From: Gonatopus flavifemur
Lineage: Eukaryota > Arthropoda > Insecta > Hymenoptera > Dryinidae
Assembly: GCA_018340375.1 (NCBI GenBank)
Contig: JAFFJZ010000009.1
Location: 17,252,501-17,316,500 of the forward strand
Length of the DNA stretch: 64,000 nucleotides
Direction: 5' to 3'
Shown here: piece by piece, positions 33,601-45,599 of the stretch
How positions within the stretch are numbered: the stretch's first letter is position 1
Layout of the letters: every line of letters begins with the position of its first letter
Notes under the pieces: generated by a model
The model's database searches: none
Seen by the model: only the letters and a program-made list of their open reading frames with translations
Told to the model about the DNA's origin: nothing
Made by a program: the position numbers and the translations under genes

Positions 33601-36600
33601 TAAAAATTTCAATAATTTTTATACCTTGGTTTCTGATGTTCAGGAATATGTTTTGGGCTTTGGATTGATATTTAGAGCGTCACTCTAGCAGTGCACTTTA
33701 TTGCTGCATATTGAGAATTTGTGATCATTGCTCACTTATTTGGAAACTACGTAGCGAAATTTTATCCATTTCCTGATGCTCTATAGCTCTGAAAGGTTTA
33801 AAATGAAAGACTCAGAGTTCAACTTCACTGTGAGACGTGTTATCAAGACGCATTCCTTTCGCTGTTTTTGGTTGCGTTCTACTCAAGCATGGTGAAGAAG
33901 GGAGGCGTCTGCTGATAAATCTGTGCTTGAATATCCATGGTGTTCTGGAATGAATTAGGAGTTTATACGAATATGTAAACAACAGTGTGTTGAGTCCAAT
34001 ACCCACATACTCCGGTGAAAATGAAGCGCGCGAGTGAGAATGCAGGAGAAGCGCTTGCACAGTCAATTAAGAAAATATAAAACGTTTACAAAGCATCATT
34101 TGGTGCTTTAAGGGGATACTAGCGTCGGTATTGGACCTATTTTCTGTCGTATGAACGTGTCTCTTTCTAAGCAACGTACTCGGATGGTAACGATACAGTG
34201 AGAGAAATTCTTATTATATGTATAATACAAGTAGGGATAGCTATAAAATATAATAAAAGATATTATATATCTAATTAAAGTTATTATGCGTACAATACAA
34301 TTCATGATATCATATAGTAAGGGTACAATCTCTATAATAATCTTTATCATATATCTCATAGATTTCATTCAATAATTGTTGCTGTCCCCATTTTTATTAT
34401 AGATTTCTCTCTGTGTAGTATCCGCTTCAAGCGTTCAGCAAGCGTGATCGAATCTGGGATGCACGCTAAAAGTTTCCACGAAAACATGATCCCAATTGAG
34501 TCCCTAGAACGTTTACAAAACGGAGGAACTACAGCGTGCTCGGAATTTCTATAAACGCCTATAGCAATTCCTATCGGAAAGAGTCAAGGGGATACCAATA
34601 CCGTGGTATGAGCCACATCGTTTATTCTAAACTATTTGATAATGCTCCAAAAATATCAAAATATCGCTCTGTACAGCAATCCCACATGCTATAAAGAATT
34701 GCTGTACAGAGCGATATTCTGGTTTCATTGAGAGATTTTTGAATAGTTTGGAACCAACGATTTGGCTCGGACGACAGCACTAGTATGTACTTGATTGACG
34801 CGAATCACGCTGTCTAGGCGTTTTTTTTACGTCCATAAACATTCTTCTCACACTTGGTGAACGTTCTTTTTTCAAGGAGATAGCATTCTTTGTTCAAGAG
34901 GTATCTTCATAAATAATGAAGAACACTGTGAGGAGTCTAATGCAACACAAAAGCATATTTTTTAGAAGTCTCAAAGTGTATTCGCTTCTACAGGCTATTT
35001 TTTTACAAATTTCTAAAAGGTTTCTAAAATCAGTCTTGAAGATATTGCTTCTCCGGAGAAGTGGGAGCTTACAGACCCGAAAAATTTGTTGTCTCCAAAA
35101 TCAGAATTTCTTACTCCAAACAACTCCCCAAAACTCAAAAGAAAAATTTGGTTTCATGCCCGATGTCCATCCGTCTGTTTGTCTGTCTGTCTGCCTGATG
35201 TCTGTGTTTCAAGATTTATACGAACGCGTATATCTTTCGTTTGAATCATCTGATCGATATGAAATTTTCACTACAGTTGTAGGCGAGGTTGATGATGGTT
35301 CCATTTCAATTTCAGCCTGATTTGTCCATGAGGACTGCATGCCTGAAGGGGAATATGACGAAAGTTTGTCATTTTTACGAACATGTATATCTTCGCTTCC
35401 TATTATCCGATTGTAATGAAATTTATACCACGTTTTACTTATGGTTCCATGGTGATCCCGTATGAGTTCCATCCCAATCGGTTCAGAAATGTTGGGAAAA
35501 GGTCTTCAAATGAATATTGGTCATACTACAGAAATATTCCAAAGAGGGCCTAATCGTTTTGTTAATAAATGCAGCTTTTGCAACTTGGCCATGTAAATTT
35601 CAATGCTTGGAGGTCTTCGAACAATGAATGGATTTGTGATGGAATAATGCGAATACTTATACAGTGCAATTCATATTTACCGCAGCTTTATCGTCACTAG
35701 AATGAGGGCGCTTTTCTCTTGTTGCCTGTGGTTCAGGTAGGTTTGGTGGAGAAGAAGAGCTTCCTCTTGAATTTTCAGTTCCAGAAGGGACATTTTCTGT
35801 AATATGTTGGAAGTGATCATTTGCGGTGTCCCAGAAAACATTTCACCCCTGGAAAGGGGTGATTCCTGAGGCAAAAACAAGATACTTTCCCTTCGCGTAG
35901 GACATTTGAAATTGCTCAGTGTTGGAGTTATAAACAAAATGAGTTGATCATTCAGGTGGCAAGTACATCGGCTCATTCAATAATCGATCAGCATAATTAT
36001 GTAGCTTGCACTGGATTAGTTGAAGTCAGCTATCGAACTAAGGATTTTACAGTTTTGCCCCAAAGACCGAAGTGTGTCATTTTGTTTCAGGACTCACCCC
36101 TTGGAAGGGGCGAATTGTTTTTTGTAACATCGTGTGCATGTAGAATTATGACAGTTGTTAATCAATAATCGCCTCCAAGAGAACACAAACCATCTAGGTG
36201 GAATGTAGGTTCATTGGACGTCCATTCACGTTCAGGAAACGTTCAGGGGACCATAAAATGTTCGAACCTCCAATGCACCTCCATTGAACATCCTTTGGAT
36301 CTTCATGTTCTCTTGGGGAGTGATATACGGAAAAATGTTGTCTATTTCATTATTTGATCATCGTTATTTTTGAAGTAAAATATCATAGCATCGAATTTCA
36401 AATGTGACATATTTGAATTTCAAATTAACATCTCCCATACAACACACGTGACAGAAAGGATATGCCTAGAACATGAAATCACGTGAATGGCACATTCGCG
36501 GTGATTTACATCTCTCTACCACCTTCTTGCTGCATGAAAATATTTTTGAATATGCCAGGCAAGTGGGAACCATGTTCCTTAATCATATTTGCTGTATGAG

Positions 36601-37255
36601 CTATCGAAATCATAAAATCAACTGATTTGCAACCAAAAATCATATGAAAATCTTGAAAGACCGCTGTCAAATACTTTGATTTGATGATCCTGGTGAACTG
36701 TTTTCCGGCACAGATCTCAAAATATCTCCCAATTGTTCTGTCGTATAGATGACAGGCAGGTCTTTATCGAACATCATATCATCTTCGTTTTGTGTGACCG
36801 GATTTTCTTCTTCTGCTTCTTCTTCCGTCATACTTGCAATTTCATTCGTTTTATAAGAATTGGTCAAATATATAACACCGTTCTTGTAATTGCCTGTTGG
36901 AATATATTTAGTGAAATATACAAGGTTATACAGTATTTTTCTCGTATAAAAACTTCAACTATTTGTTTTTTCTGACAGGCAAGTTGAAGAATTTGAAAAT
37001 AATTTCGATATACTGAATTTGAAACTCACTGGAAGTTCTGATGATCTCAACTTCGTATGAATTCCATGCAGAATCGTACATTTGGTTTGTGGATACCAAT
37101 TCATCCAATATAATATATTTACTCTTGGGTAAGAAATATACGAAGGGTTTTTCATTTTCATAGTGCAACCAAGACTTCAGGACTCAATCTACTGATAACT
37201 TCTTCCCTGTCTTACTTTTGAATGAAACTATCAAATATTTGTCATTATCCTTCAT
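30618..37255 (-). CDS. DUF4806-like gene, five exons, in-frame TGA in exon 1
   Basis: I assembled this gene from splice sites on the minus strand. Exons are 37255-37030, 36893-36675, 31651-31386, 31075-30904 and 30718-30618. Every junction has GT/AG and the phases agree (1, 1, 0, 1), giving 327 codons ending in TGA. Exon 1 carries an N-terminal module (KYLIVSFKS, KSWLHYENE, YFLPKSKYI, AWNSYEVEIIRTS). Exon 2 is acidic (EEEAEEENP). Exon 3 has a likely coiled coil followed by NFHLPIKTLEDFERLEEDL. Exon 4 continues with KSIANIMQMLMTKSLQSQFS and GKGRKMGG. The last two match my knowledge of the arthropod DUF4806 family, whose function is unknown. Codon 24 is TGA (37186-37184), between KKLSVD and VLKSWL, so the product is truncated unless another first exon is used. 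The last exon is the least certain. The 5-kb third intron is filled with mobile elements. Confidence 0.6.
32219..32449. mobile_element. MITE, CACGGAAAAAAATG termini
   Basis: CACGGAAAAAAATGTTTCAT and AACAGTTTTTTCCGTG form the ends, with CA on both flanks. Internal AGCACAATTAGAATTTCTCG pairs with AGAAATTCTAATAGTGC. It lies in the third intron of the DUF4806-like gene. Confidence 0.8.
32457..32965. mobile_element. Inverted-repeat element, AACGGGATACCAGCG ends, copy 2
   Basis: The ends AACGGGATACCAGCGTACC and GGTACGCTGG...TATCCCGTT pair, as do GAATTCATGAAACAGTCTGA and its inverse near 32715. It is the same family as 3136-3665. Its right terminus was split by the hAT MITE at 32780-32950. Confidence 0.75.
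32780..32950. mobile_element. hAT MITE, CAGTGCTGCCAGAAATG ends, perfect 8-bp TSD
   Basis: The 171-bp palindrome runs from CAGTGCTGCCAGAAATGAAG to CTTCATTTCTGGCAGCACTG and is flanked by CGCTGGTA (32772-32779 and 32951-32958). Arms are nearly identical (GGAGCTCCAGCGTTTTACCC). The ends and the duplication length place it with hAT elements. Confidence 0.9.
34196..34415. mobile_element. MITE, CAGTGAGAGAAATTC / TTTCTCTCTGTG ends
   Basis: The termini CAGTGAGAGAAATTCTTAT and ATAGATTTCTCTCTGTG are flanked by TA. The interior is very AT-rich with TATAATA words, so arm pairing is imperfect. Confidence 0.65.
34632..34757. repeat. Inverted repeat around ATCGCTCTGTACAGCAAT
   Basis: AATATCGCTCTGTACAGCAAT at about 34660 pairs with ATTGCTGTACAGAGCGATAT at about 34695, and the outer AACTATTTGATAATG pairs with TTTTTGAATAGTTTGG. 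It may be another short palindromic element, but no target duplication is clear. Confidence 0.5.
35050..35500 (-). repeat. Dispersed repeat copy (inverted relative to 2045)
   Basis: The segment contains a GTCT-repeat (GTCTGTTTGTCTGTCTGTCT near 35172) followed by two diverged units of the dispersed repeat. In the second unit, CGTTTTACTTATGGTTCC and AACATGTATATCTTCGCTTCC mirror the themes at 2045 and 45600. Confidence 0.55.
35824..36127. mobile_element. GTCCCAGAAAACA-family element, copy 2
   Basis: CGGTGTCCCAGAAAACATTT begins it, and the far end has CAGGACTCACCCCTTGGAAG. GGTGATTCCTGAGGC and the internal GAGTTGATCATTCAGGTGGC match the copy at 51505-51812 (the latter inverted there). Confidence 0.65.
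36173..36320. mobile_element. Short MITE, CTCCAAGAGAACACAAA ends
   Basis: CTCCAAGAGAACACAAACCA pairs with CTTCATGTTCTCTTGGGGAG. Internal repeats of GTTCA(G/T)G words (CGTTCAGGAAACGTTCAGG) are notable. It lies in an intron of the DUF4806-like gene. Confidence 0.55.
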
Positions 37256-37989
37256 AATTCCTACAAAACAATGTATGTTGTCAAAACAAACTAATTAGGT
37301 GAGACAAATAAATAAGCACTTCAATGATTTATTTCCTCTTCGTACACACTTTGAAAAATATCTTCTCATTCTGTATTCGGAAAATATACATTTAGGCCCA
37401 TTTCATACTCAACGAAATGAAAAAATGATTCGTTCATATGAAATTCATTATTCAATCAACTCAATGATTCAATTGACACAAATATGTAGGACATGAGCAA
37501 AATCCACTATGTTCTTGACTTGAATAAATATTCAGTGGAGACGAGACAAATGAATAATCAAATGGTCGAGGAGAATTTCATCAAGTGCATTTAATTGATA
37601 AATGATACTCACATAAAAATCAAAATTTCCAGCACACGCGTCATTGATTATATCAAGAATCTCACTCCTTGTCACAAAGAATATTCTCAAGAAAGTATCA
37701 TCAAAATTTCAATTGCTATAATGCGACGATCAAAATAATGAACATTGCTTCGAATCAAACAACACTGATCTGAATTTATGAATTACATAATCATGCGTAT
37801 ATTTTATCCATGGGAATAAAAAACAAACGAATACATATTCAAACCATTGTACATTCGATTATTCATAGATCCAATTGGAAGGTTATAAACGTTTTGAACA
37901 GATAATACTTATAGTGAACTTTTGAAATTTCAAAACATTGAAATCCAATTTTCGAAGCACAGTATGATCGCATGCATGGATGATGTATA

Positions 37990-40900
37990 TTAGGGTGCAT
38001 CGAAAAAAAAAAATTCTCGAGATCAGAATCGTAGGGGTGCGGAAATTATGGAGGACCCTCATAGTAATTCCTGTGATTTTCGCCAGATTTTTTGGACACC
38101 ATCTTCAGCCTCCTCAACGGTCTTAAAGTTTTCTAAACGCTGTGTGGGTAGGCAGACCCGCATTACTCCAGCTAAAAGCCCTGTCAAGTGGAAAAATTTC
38201 ATCAAGCGATGGAAAATAACTATCATACAACAGCGAACGGACAGATTGGAACATGATCCGACCCACAGAGATGCCATAATACAACTTTCTTTCCTGAAAA
38301 GAAGGTTTCGTCCGTGAATGCGCATTGTGCATCTCTTGGCCTACTCTGCGATGGGAGTAACTCAGCACACATCACGGGAAGATGGCGGCACTTCGTGTCC
38401 CAAAAATTACTGGATCTATTCAACATATTTATCGCTTAAAGTTCACCCTTGACTCTATAATCAGATTTTGTCCTACATTTTGGATTAATTTTTGTAGCAA
38501 GTATTTTTGCTCTAACAGCTTTGTCTCGGTTGTCTTCCCCTACGACGTAAGTTGAAACCTCTGTGACCGTTTTTACGGCCCTTCCTACACTTTGTGTATG
38601 ACGAGGACATTTTTCAATGAAATCATGAAGTGTCCCCACATGTTTTTGAAGCTCGTTATACGCAAGGTTAGCAAGAATTGGTGGCTCGCGTAAATTTGAC
38701 CAATCAATTGCCTCAAAGTAGTCTGTTGCCTCGAAGTTGATTGTGGGTACTGTGAAGCGTCTTACTGACTCGTGGTATGTACTTTTCGCTCTGGCTTCTG
38801 AGATCTTTTCCAGAGCTAGCTGGCGAACAAAGACGTGATCATCAGTAAGCATCGAGAGGAGGATATTCTCCGAATGAAGAGAGAAGGCATTTCTCTGAAG
38901 AACTGGATCGATCACTTTGCTCAAATGCGCAGGTAAATATCTGGAGTCTGTGATTATTTTCCCATAGTTTTTAGCTGCATCCTTACAGTATGGTTGTGTT
39001 CCTATCGTGAACCAGGACTTTGCATAAACTTTGACTGTGAAAGTTGCTAGAACTGTGAGAATCTCCAACGGACTTTTGGAACTTGCATACAATCGTAGTA
39101 TGCGGTTGGCAAGGGTGAGCCACCGCGCATGATTCATTGGGCCAGGACTTCTCTTGGCTAGATCGTCTGGGAAATTACCAGTACTGATAGCCACAGTTAT
39201 ATCATACAGATATTTTTGATCTGTACTCAAATCGTTCCTATCAACTTCGGGAAGATTACATTCTATTGGGATAAAGTTGACGATAGGCAAAGTATGACAG
39301 TCTTTGAGTGTTTTGCCGAGAGGACCAGAAAATCCCTTGGGACCATTTGTTGCACCATCCAAGTGTGTGAAAAGTTTTCTCAAAGGCAGTTCATTCGCAT
39401 GAAGCAAACAGATCAACCACTGAAGAGGTTTACCCAAAGATTTTTCAAGGTGAAAGATAATACCTCCGATTTTTCCAGTACCAGTATTTTTATTCTCCCC
39501 ATCGGTGCATACTGCTTCAAGTGAGTCAGAACTTATACCTTTATTCTCCATGAACGATAAAATACATTCACAAATGGACTTTGCATCACCTAGTTGTGGT
39601 GTGACATGACCTAGGTAAGTCGATTGTGGTTGCTGAACAAGAACAATATGCTCCTCCATGATCTTTTGACGTTTTTCATCTTTTTGTACATAGGTCTGAT
39701 CTTTGCGACCATCAAACGAGAGACACCTAATGTTCTGAGCATTCTGTACACCTTCTTCCTGTAATTCTTTGCCCGACTTTTCCATCTCCCTCTGCATCTT
39801 ACTCCGATCGATAACTTTTGTTTTTGTTGTTCTGTTACCAAGTTTAAGTCTTCCAGAACGGCAGTTGCCAACTCTGCTGCACATTGAGGTGTAAGCTGAA
39901 ACCTCCTTGAACCCTTGCAGTGGCTGACAAAGACAGTCTCATCTGAGAAGACTCAGAGGAAGATGGTAAGTTCGCATGCCAATCTGGATCGGATTGTGCC
40001 GTTTCTTTTGGTTTTGAAAGACTCGTGCTAGCACAATTCTCAACATCATCACTGTCAGTCATGCCAAAAGTACTACGCGTTAGATTGTCTTTCTTGGAAA
40101 GTAGGGATCTTTCATATTCTTTTCTGGTTGTTCTCTCATTCAGGACTTTGGTGTATTGCTTATCGACAATACCTATTCACATTTTGCGAGCAGATCTCTG
40201 ATCCAAGAGAAACAATCGTTCTTTCTCGGGAACTCCACGATCGTGAGGACATTTACAAGAAGTTAAAGGTTTGGGAGAAGGACAAGAGCACGCGAGCTTC
40301 AAGTTTACAGAACAGGGGCAAACTATCAAACATTTGCATGTGCAAATATCAAACAAAATTTGGCTCTCTGATTTGAAATTATTCAGGTTATCAGTATATG
40401 AGTTCTTCAAACCTTTATTTCTTTTATAGTTTTTCAAGAAACTCTGATATTTTTTATAGTAGGCAAGTATCATCTGCTTCACTGTTATCTCATGGCTATG
40501 AAAAAGACTAGCCTTCTCCCATATATCACAAACCATGCGAGATACAGAATTAAAAATGGGTGTTATGTCGGGATTTGATATACCAGGACTGTGTCTTAAG
40601 TAATTAACATGGCGGATGATGTCGCTATAAGTTGGTAAGACAAAATGATTCATCTGTTCAGGAGTGCCAAATATTGGACACTCTGGAAGAACAATTTCAC
40701 TTCTAGTCAGTGGTTTCGAGTTGGCCATTGTAATTAAATCAAAGTTCGGGAGCAAATACAACTCTATAAGGTAATGAAGTGAAGAAAAAACAATCAATAG
40801 GAACTAGATTACGTTTCGAATGTTTCGTGAATGCGAATAACACACAAGTGACAGCTCATACAGCGAGTGTCAGAATATTCGATGTTCAGTTTCTGAATTA

Positions 40901-41264
40901 AAATCAAAGCTGGAATGTGTCACTGAACTTGAAGAGTACGCTCAGTATACGCGTGAAGCGGCAGGGAATGGATGGTTGCATGCACAATCATCCCATCCTT
41001 ACCAATCCACAAGGATACTGTGTGTACTTGTGTGAAAAACTCACTCCCCCCCCCACACACACACACGAGTGTCAATCATTTCTTCCACTGTGTATCGTGT
41101 ATATCTACTCACGCAGCGTTCAGGAAACTTTAAGGCCGTTGAGGAGGCTGAAGATGGTGTCCGAAAAATCTGGCAAAAATCACAGGAATTACTATAAGGG
41201 TCCTCCATAATTTCCGCACCCCTACGATTCTGATCTCAAAGGTTTTTTTTTCGATCTACCCTAA
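37990..41264 (-). mobile_element. 3.3-kb DNA transposon, TTAGGGT ends, about 155-bp TIRs
   Basis: The inverted repeats run over 37990-38147 and 41108-41264. They share TTAGGGT, GAGATCAGAATCGTAGGGGT, GGAAATTATGGAGGACCCT and CAGCCTCCTCAACGG with few differences. TGTATA flanks both ends (37984-37989 and 41265-41270, extendable to 7 bases). The minus strand carries one disrupted transposase-like gene. The superfamily is not settled; a 6-7 bp duplication argues against Tc1/mariner, Harbinger and hAT. Confidence 0.9.
38436..40727 (-). pseudogene. Transposase-like gene of unassigned superfamily, disrupted
   Basis: The likely start is ATG at 40727 (MANSKPLTRSEIVLPECPIF). The N-terminal part has a cysteine-rich zinc-binding-like block (FDICTCKCLIVCPC, then SCKCPHDRGVPEKERLFLLD). 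Later come VIDRSKMQRE, SFDGRKDQT, AVCTDGENKNTGTG, LQWLICLLHANELPLR, FSGPLGK, HARWLTLANRILRLY and TDYFEAIDW. I recognise these as an uncharacterised protein family common in insect and cnidarian genomes and tied to transposons. The frame is broken three times: a TGA at 40179-40177, a shift near 39900 and a shift near 39815. The C-terminal 450 codons are open. It sits alone between the terminal inverted repeats, so it is very probably that element's inactive transposase. Confidence 0.75.
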
Positions 41265-42661
41265 TGTATATACACAGGAGATATTCCAGGTTGTAATTTT
41301 CAATTTCAGCCTAATTATATCAACGAATTTTCATTGATTCCTTCATATGAAATTAGAATTCAGAATTAATATGATTCATCGATTTGAGTCAAAAAGTATT
41401 AATACATTTTATAAAGGTAACTCTATTTTCTGATTTTAAAAATAAATCAAATTGATCCTGAATTCATGTTAAATAATATGATTTATTTCTATAGGAATGA
41501 ATACATCCTGATTTTGTTTTGCCTTGCGTTTATGAATTAATCATACTGATCATAAATACTCCAAAGAGGGAAAAACTATCGGAAGGATACAAACGCATCA
41601 AGAAATTCAGAACACTTAGGAAGCTGGAGGAAATTGAAAGAAGTATATATTCACGTAAATACTTTATTATTCAACTCTTTATTGATAAAGATCCCATAGA
41701 TAGACGAATACCGCTATAGAATCTCGTATATTCTCTTAAGATTTTGTGAAAATTAATCAATTTCTTCAGCCGCATTTGGACACACGTCCATCACATTCTA
41801 TGAGGTGTATGAGTTCCTATGAAATTTCTTCCAAAATTCTTCCTATTCAATTCACATCGAATTCATCCGTATAAGAATTTGCCACGACAGTACCACGTTT
41901 CTCTTTTTGTTTCGTTTCCTCACTCTATACAGAATCATTGAATCCTCCAATCTTGAAGCGAGTCCTTACTTCACAGAAAGGTTACGAATCCCGCAACAAT
42001 ACAAACTCACTCGATGAAAAGTGTGGATAATAATTGATTCGTCTCAACGTTGAAAACACACCTTCCTTCATCTAGTATGAACTGTGAGTCTGAAGTTATG
42101 ATTACTCGAGATATAAATCCACATGTGCATCGTATTGAACAATATATACTCAAGGAAAGAACAGACCACTCAAGTAGGCACAACAGTCACATACATTCAA
42201 ACAGTTAGTCACCGAATCAGATCAAATATCTTCTTGTTTGAGCCTACTAAGCACAAAGTGGAACATCAACGTAAATTTCATCCAACAAACGCACTGCTGC
42301 GTAACAAAAACGTTAAGGTTATAAGTTATATTTATTGACAATTCAAATCGACTGTGTATTTAAATTTTCTTCTCGCGCGCTTTCATACGATATTCTGGCA
42401 AAGATGATTGAACAATCTCCGTGTGCGAAGTGCATTTCTTGCTGACCTGACCACGAATCCTATCCATTCAAATTTTACGGAGTGTTCCAAATGGCTAGAA
42501 GACTTCTTTTATGACATGGGAAATTATCTAGCTTCTCCACAAATATCCTTAAATATCTTGAAATTTGTTTGCAAAGTGAGATGTAACAAATTGTTATAGC
42601 TGTTAAAATTTTGGTGAGAAGTAGATGTGCTCGGGACGCTCTTTCTACGATGAATGATTGA

Positions 42662-43046
42662 AGCCCTGATGAAAACAGTTCCTCTGGAAATCTTTGAAGA
42701 TTCCTCTGAATTTCACTGAAAACTCTGAATGTCACTGAAAAACTCTGTTAAACACTGAAAAAACCTAAAAGAATCTGAAAAACTCTGAAAACCTATGACA
42801 ATTTCCTCAAACTCTGGAAAATCTTGAACAAACTCTGAAATTCTCTGAAAAATCATGGAAAACTCTCACTTGTTAGGCACGTTTTTCCATTGGAAATTTT
42901 TCTGAATATTGATAGATGTCCCTGAGAAAGTCTGAATTTTCCTGAAAATCACTGAGACTCTCTGAGAAACTAGAAACCCCCCTGAAAAACTCTTCACTGA
43001 AAATCTTTGAGAATTCCCATGATTTTCAGCGTAATTTTCCCACCAG
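42662..43046. repeat. CCCTG...CAGGG element with CTCTGAAAA repeats
   Basis: CCCTGATGAAAACAG and AATTTTCCCACCAGGG could be inverted ends. Between about 42710 and 43020 short words of the type CTCTGAAAA, CACTGAAAA and TCTGAAAAC recur many times with irregular spacing. No coding content is seen. Confidence 0.45.
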
Positions 43047-43310
43047 GGAGTCCTTTGTTATACCTGTTGTTCATAATTATGCTTACGTAGTTACCACACT
43101 TCCACCATTCTTTCAAGATGCGAATTCTTCTGACAAAATCCTTGTTATACACGAAATATTGCTGATAGCTGATGCTTTGCTAGAATGGCGAATTTCAATG
43201 ATAGAATGTCAAATATTTCATTGTTGTCGTAAATTTTTCTTCTTATTTACAAACATCATTGATCTTAATAAACGTAGAAAATCATTATTTTGAAAATATA
43301 TCATTCTTAG

Positions 43311-45235
43311 TTCACATTCCAATCCCTTCTCAACACTGTGAGAGTAATTTTCAACGTTCCATCGAGCATAATGAACATGAAAATGAAGATTCCAATACTC
43401 ACCACACTGCAGAAACACTTGAAGATGCTACAAACAATACTACTCAAAAATACCATTCATCACCAGGGAACAATGGTCAGTTGGATGACAATGAATCAGA
43501 CATCACTCAGCAATTAAGAGTTTGGGCCACTAAAAATATGAAATATCTGCGCAATAAAACCATCACCGAATTACTAAGGATTCTTAAGCCACATGTCGAC
43601 GTCCCTTCAACAGCTGAGACATTGTTGCATACCAAACGACTTCCAAGTGCTTTCATACGCGATATGAATGGACAATGTGGTCCTGGACAATACGTTTACT
43701 TTGGAATCGAAAATCAATTATCCAAAAGAATTTCAACAAACTACGAAAGCGATGCAATCGATGCTTTAGTGAATATAGATGGATTGCCATTGTATAATCA
43801 TTCGAAGGAACAATTTTGGCCGATTCTCATGAAAATAATGCATCCAGAGTATGGAACTTTTCCATTTGTGATTGGTATATATTGCGGAATTTCCAAACCT
43901 GCCGATGTTAATCTCTTCTTAGAAGACTTTGCAGAAGAAGCAACGAATCTCATCACACATGACCTGGTCATATTTGGAAAAAAATTGAAATTTAGAATAA
44001 AAGCGATTGTTTGTGACACTCCTGCTAGAGCTTTCGTCAAATGCATCAAAGGGCACGGTGGTTTCTTCACTTGTGAAAGATGTGTTGTACGGGGCAAAAC
44101 TATCAACGGTAGAAGAGTATATACAAGGATAGATTGTCAATTACGCACGCATGCGAGTTTCCTTGCGAAAGAAGATACCAATCATCATTTACAGAATCAA
44201 ACATCACCCTTCATCCGTATTCCTAATTTTGATATGATCCATTCCATTACTTTAGATTATATGCACTTATTATGTCTGGGTGTGATGAAGTCTTTGATTG
44301 AGAAGTGGATACACGGTGATGAACAAACAAGGATGAGCCAAGAACAGAAAACTCGATTACAACAATTACTCACAGCTATCAAATCAAGTATTACGTCGGA
44401 GTTCCAGAGGAGAAGTTTTGACTTAAATGACTCAGCGAACTGGAAAGCAACACAGTACAGATTCTTCCTTTTCTACTGTAGTGCTTTAGTTTTGAAAGAT
44501 ATTTTGGATGACATGAAATATAAACATTTTTTACTTCTCTTCACTGCAGCCCGGCTCCTATGTAGTTCAGAGAATGCAGTGCATCTTGCTGATCAGGCAA
44601 AGTCCTTATTAGTTACTTTTTTTAAAATGCTACCATCTTTGTACGGAGCACATTCTCAGGTGATGAATTTTCACAATTTGATTCATATCGCTGATGATGT
44701 AAAGTACACTGGAGTATCAGTATCAAAAATTTCCGCATTCCCATTCGAAAACTACTTGAATCATCTCAAAGGTCTTATTAGAACGTCAAATTTGCCCCTC
44801 TCCCAAGTATGCAGAAGATTATCAGAATTAGAAACATCAACGGACGAAATTCACAAGCATCATATCTTCCTGGAGGAATGTGAATCCAAATATAATGACA
44901 CGAGTGATACTTATGAATATGAAAAGATTAAGCTGCCTGATATGATTTCATCTATATTCCCACCTGATAATTTCGTACAGCTCGGGAATCGGAAAATTTT
45001 TGAAGGAACCAGAATTGAATCTTCATCACTTCAAAATGTGAACGTAATTGGTAATTCATTCTCCCAATACAGTAATCCTGTTTTCACTTATCCTATCGAA
45101 TCATCTCAAATCGGTATTTTTGAACTCAGCAAATATTATCAACCTCGTCAATCAATACCTTTGAATTTCATGAAACGGAAATGCATCACACTTCCAATCA
45201 GGAACAAAATTTATGTAATAACTCTACTTCACTGA
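43311..45235 (+). CDS. CACTA (Tnp2)-like transposase, large 3' exon
   Basis: The frame is open to TGA at 45235. It follows a good acceptor (CATTCTTAG at 43310), and the earliest in-frame codons upstream lack an ATG, so the start lies in an upstream exon. A possible one ends at 41642 (EGYKRIKKFRTLRKLEEIER, then GTATAT) with compatible phase. Key blocks are NIDGLPLYNHSKEQFWPIL, FVIGIYCG, the catalytic-type VCDTPARAF (Asp at 44015), a zinc-like GGFFTCERC, LDYMHLLCLGV (Asp at 44255) and FPFENYLNHLKG (Glu at 44747). This D, D, E arrangement and the LDYMH motif resemble Tnp2/CACTA transposases and a widespread animal family of transposase domain-containing proteins. The C-terminus IYVITLLH looks complete. 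No flanking inverted repeats were found, so it may be stranded or domesticated. Confidence 0.7.
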
Positions 45236-45599
45236 TGTTTAATCTACTACCCAAACAGGGAAAAGCTGACGAATTATTTTGAAATTCTCCAGACTCGTTG
45301 TGATGTTCTGTCGTACTTCGTTGATTTGATCGAAATAGAACGCTCTCAGAACATCACGAATTAATCAACTGGGGGAAAATTTGAATCTATTGGATTTTTA
45401 GGGGTATGACCACTATAGAAGGCTCAACATGACGAGCATATTCATCGTTTTTTTTTTGTAGGAACAAATCATTCATTCAAAAAAATGGTTATATATACAT
45501 TCATTACACATGTCAAAGTAACAAAAAACATTTTGTTAAAATAATGCATCAAAAAAAAACATTTTGTCAAAATATTTTAACATTTGTCAAAATAATGCG

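Noticed and set aside
43798..44140. Minus-strand frames opposite the CACTA-like transposase
   Set aside because: They are antisense shadows of a strongly supported coding exon.
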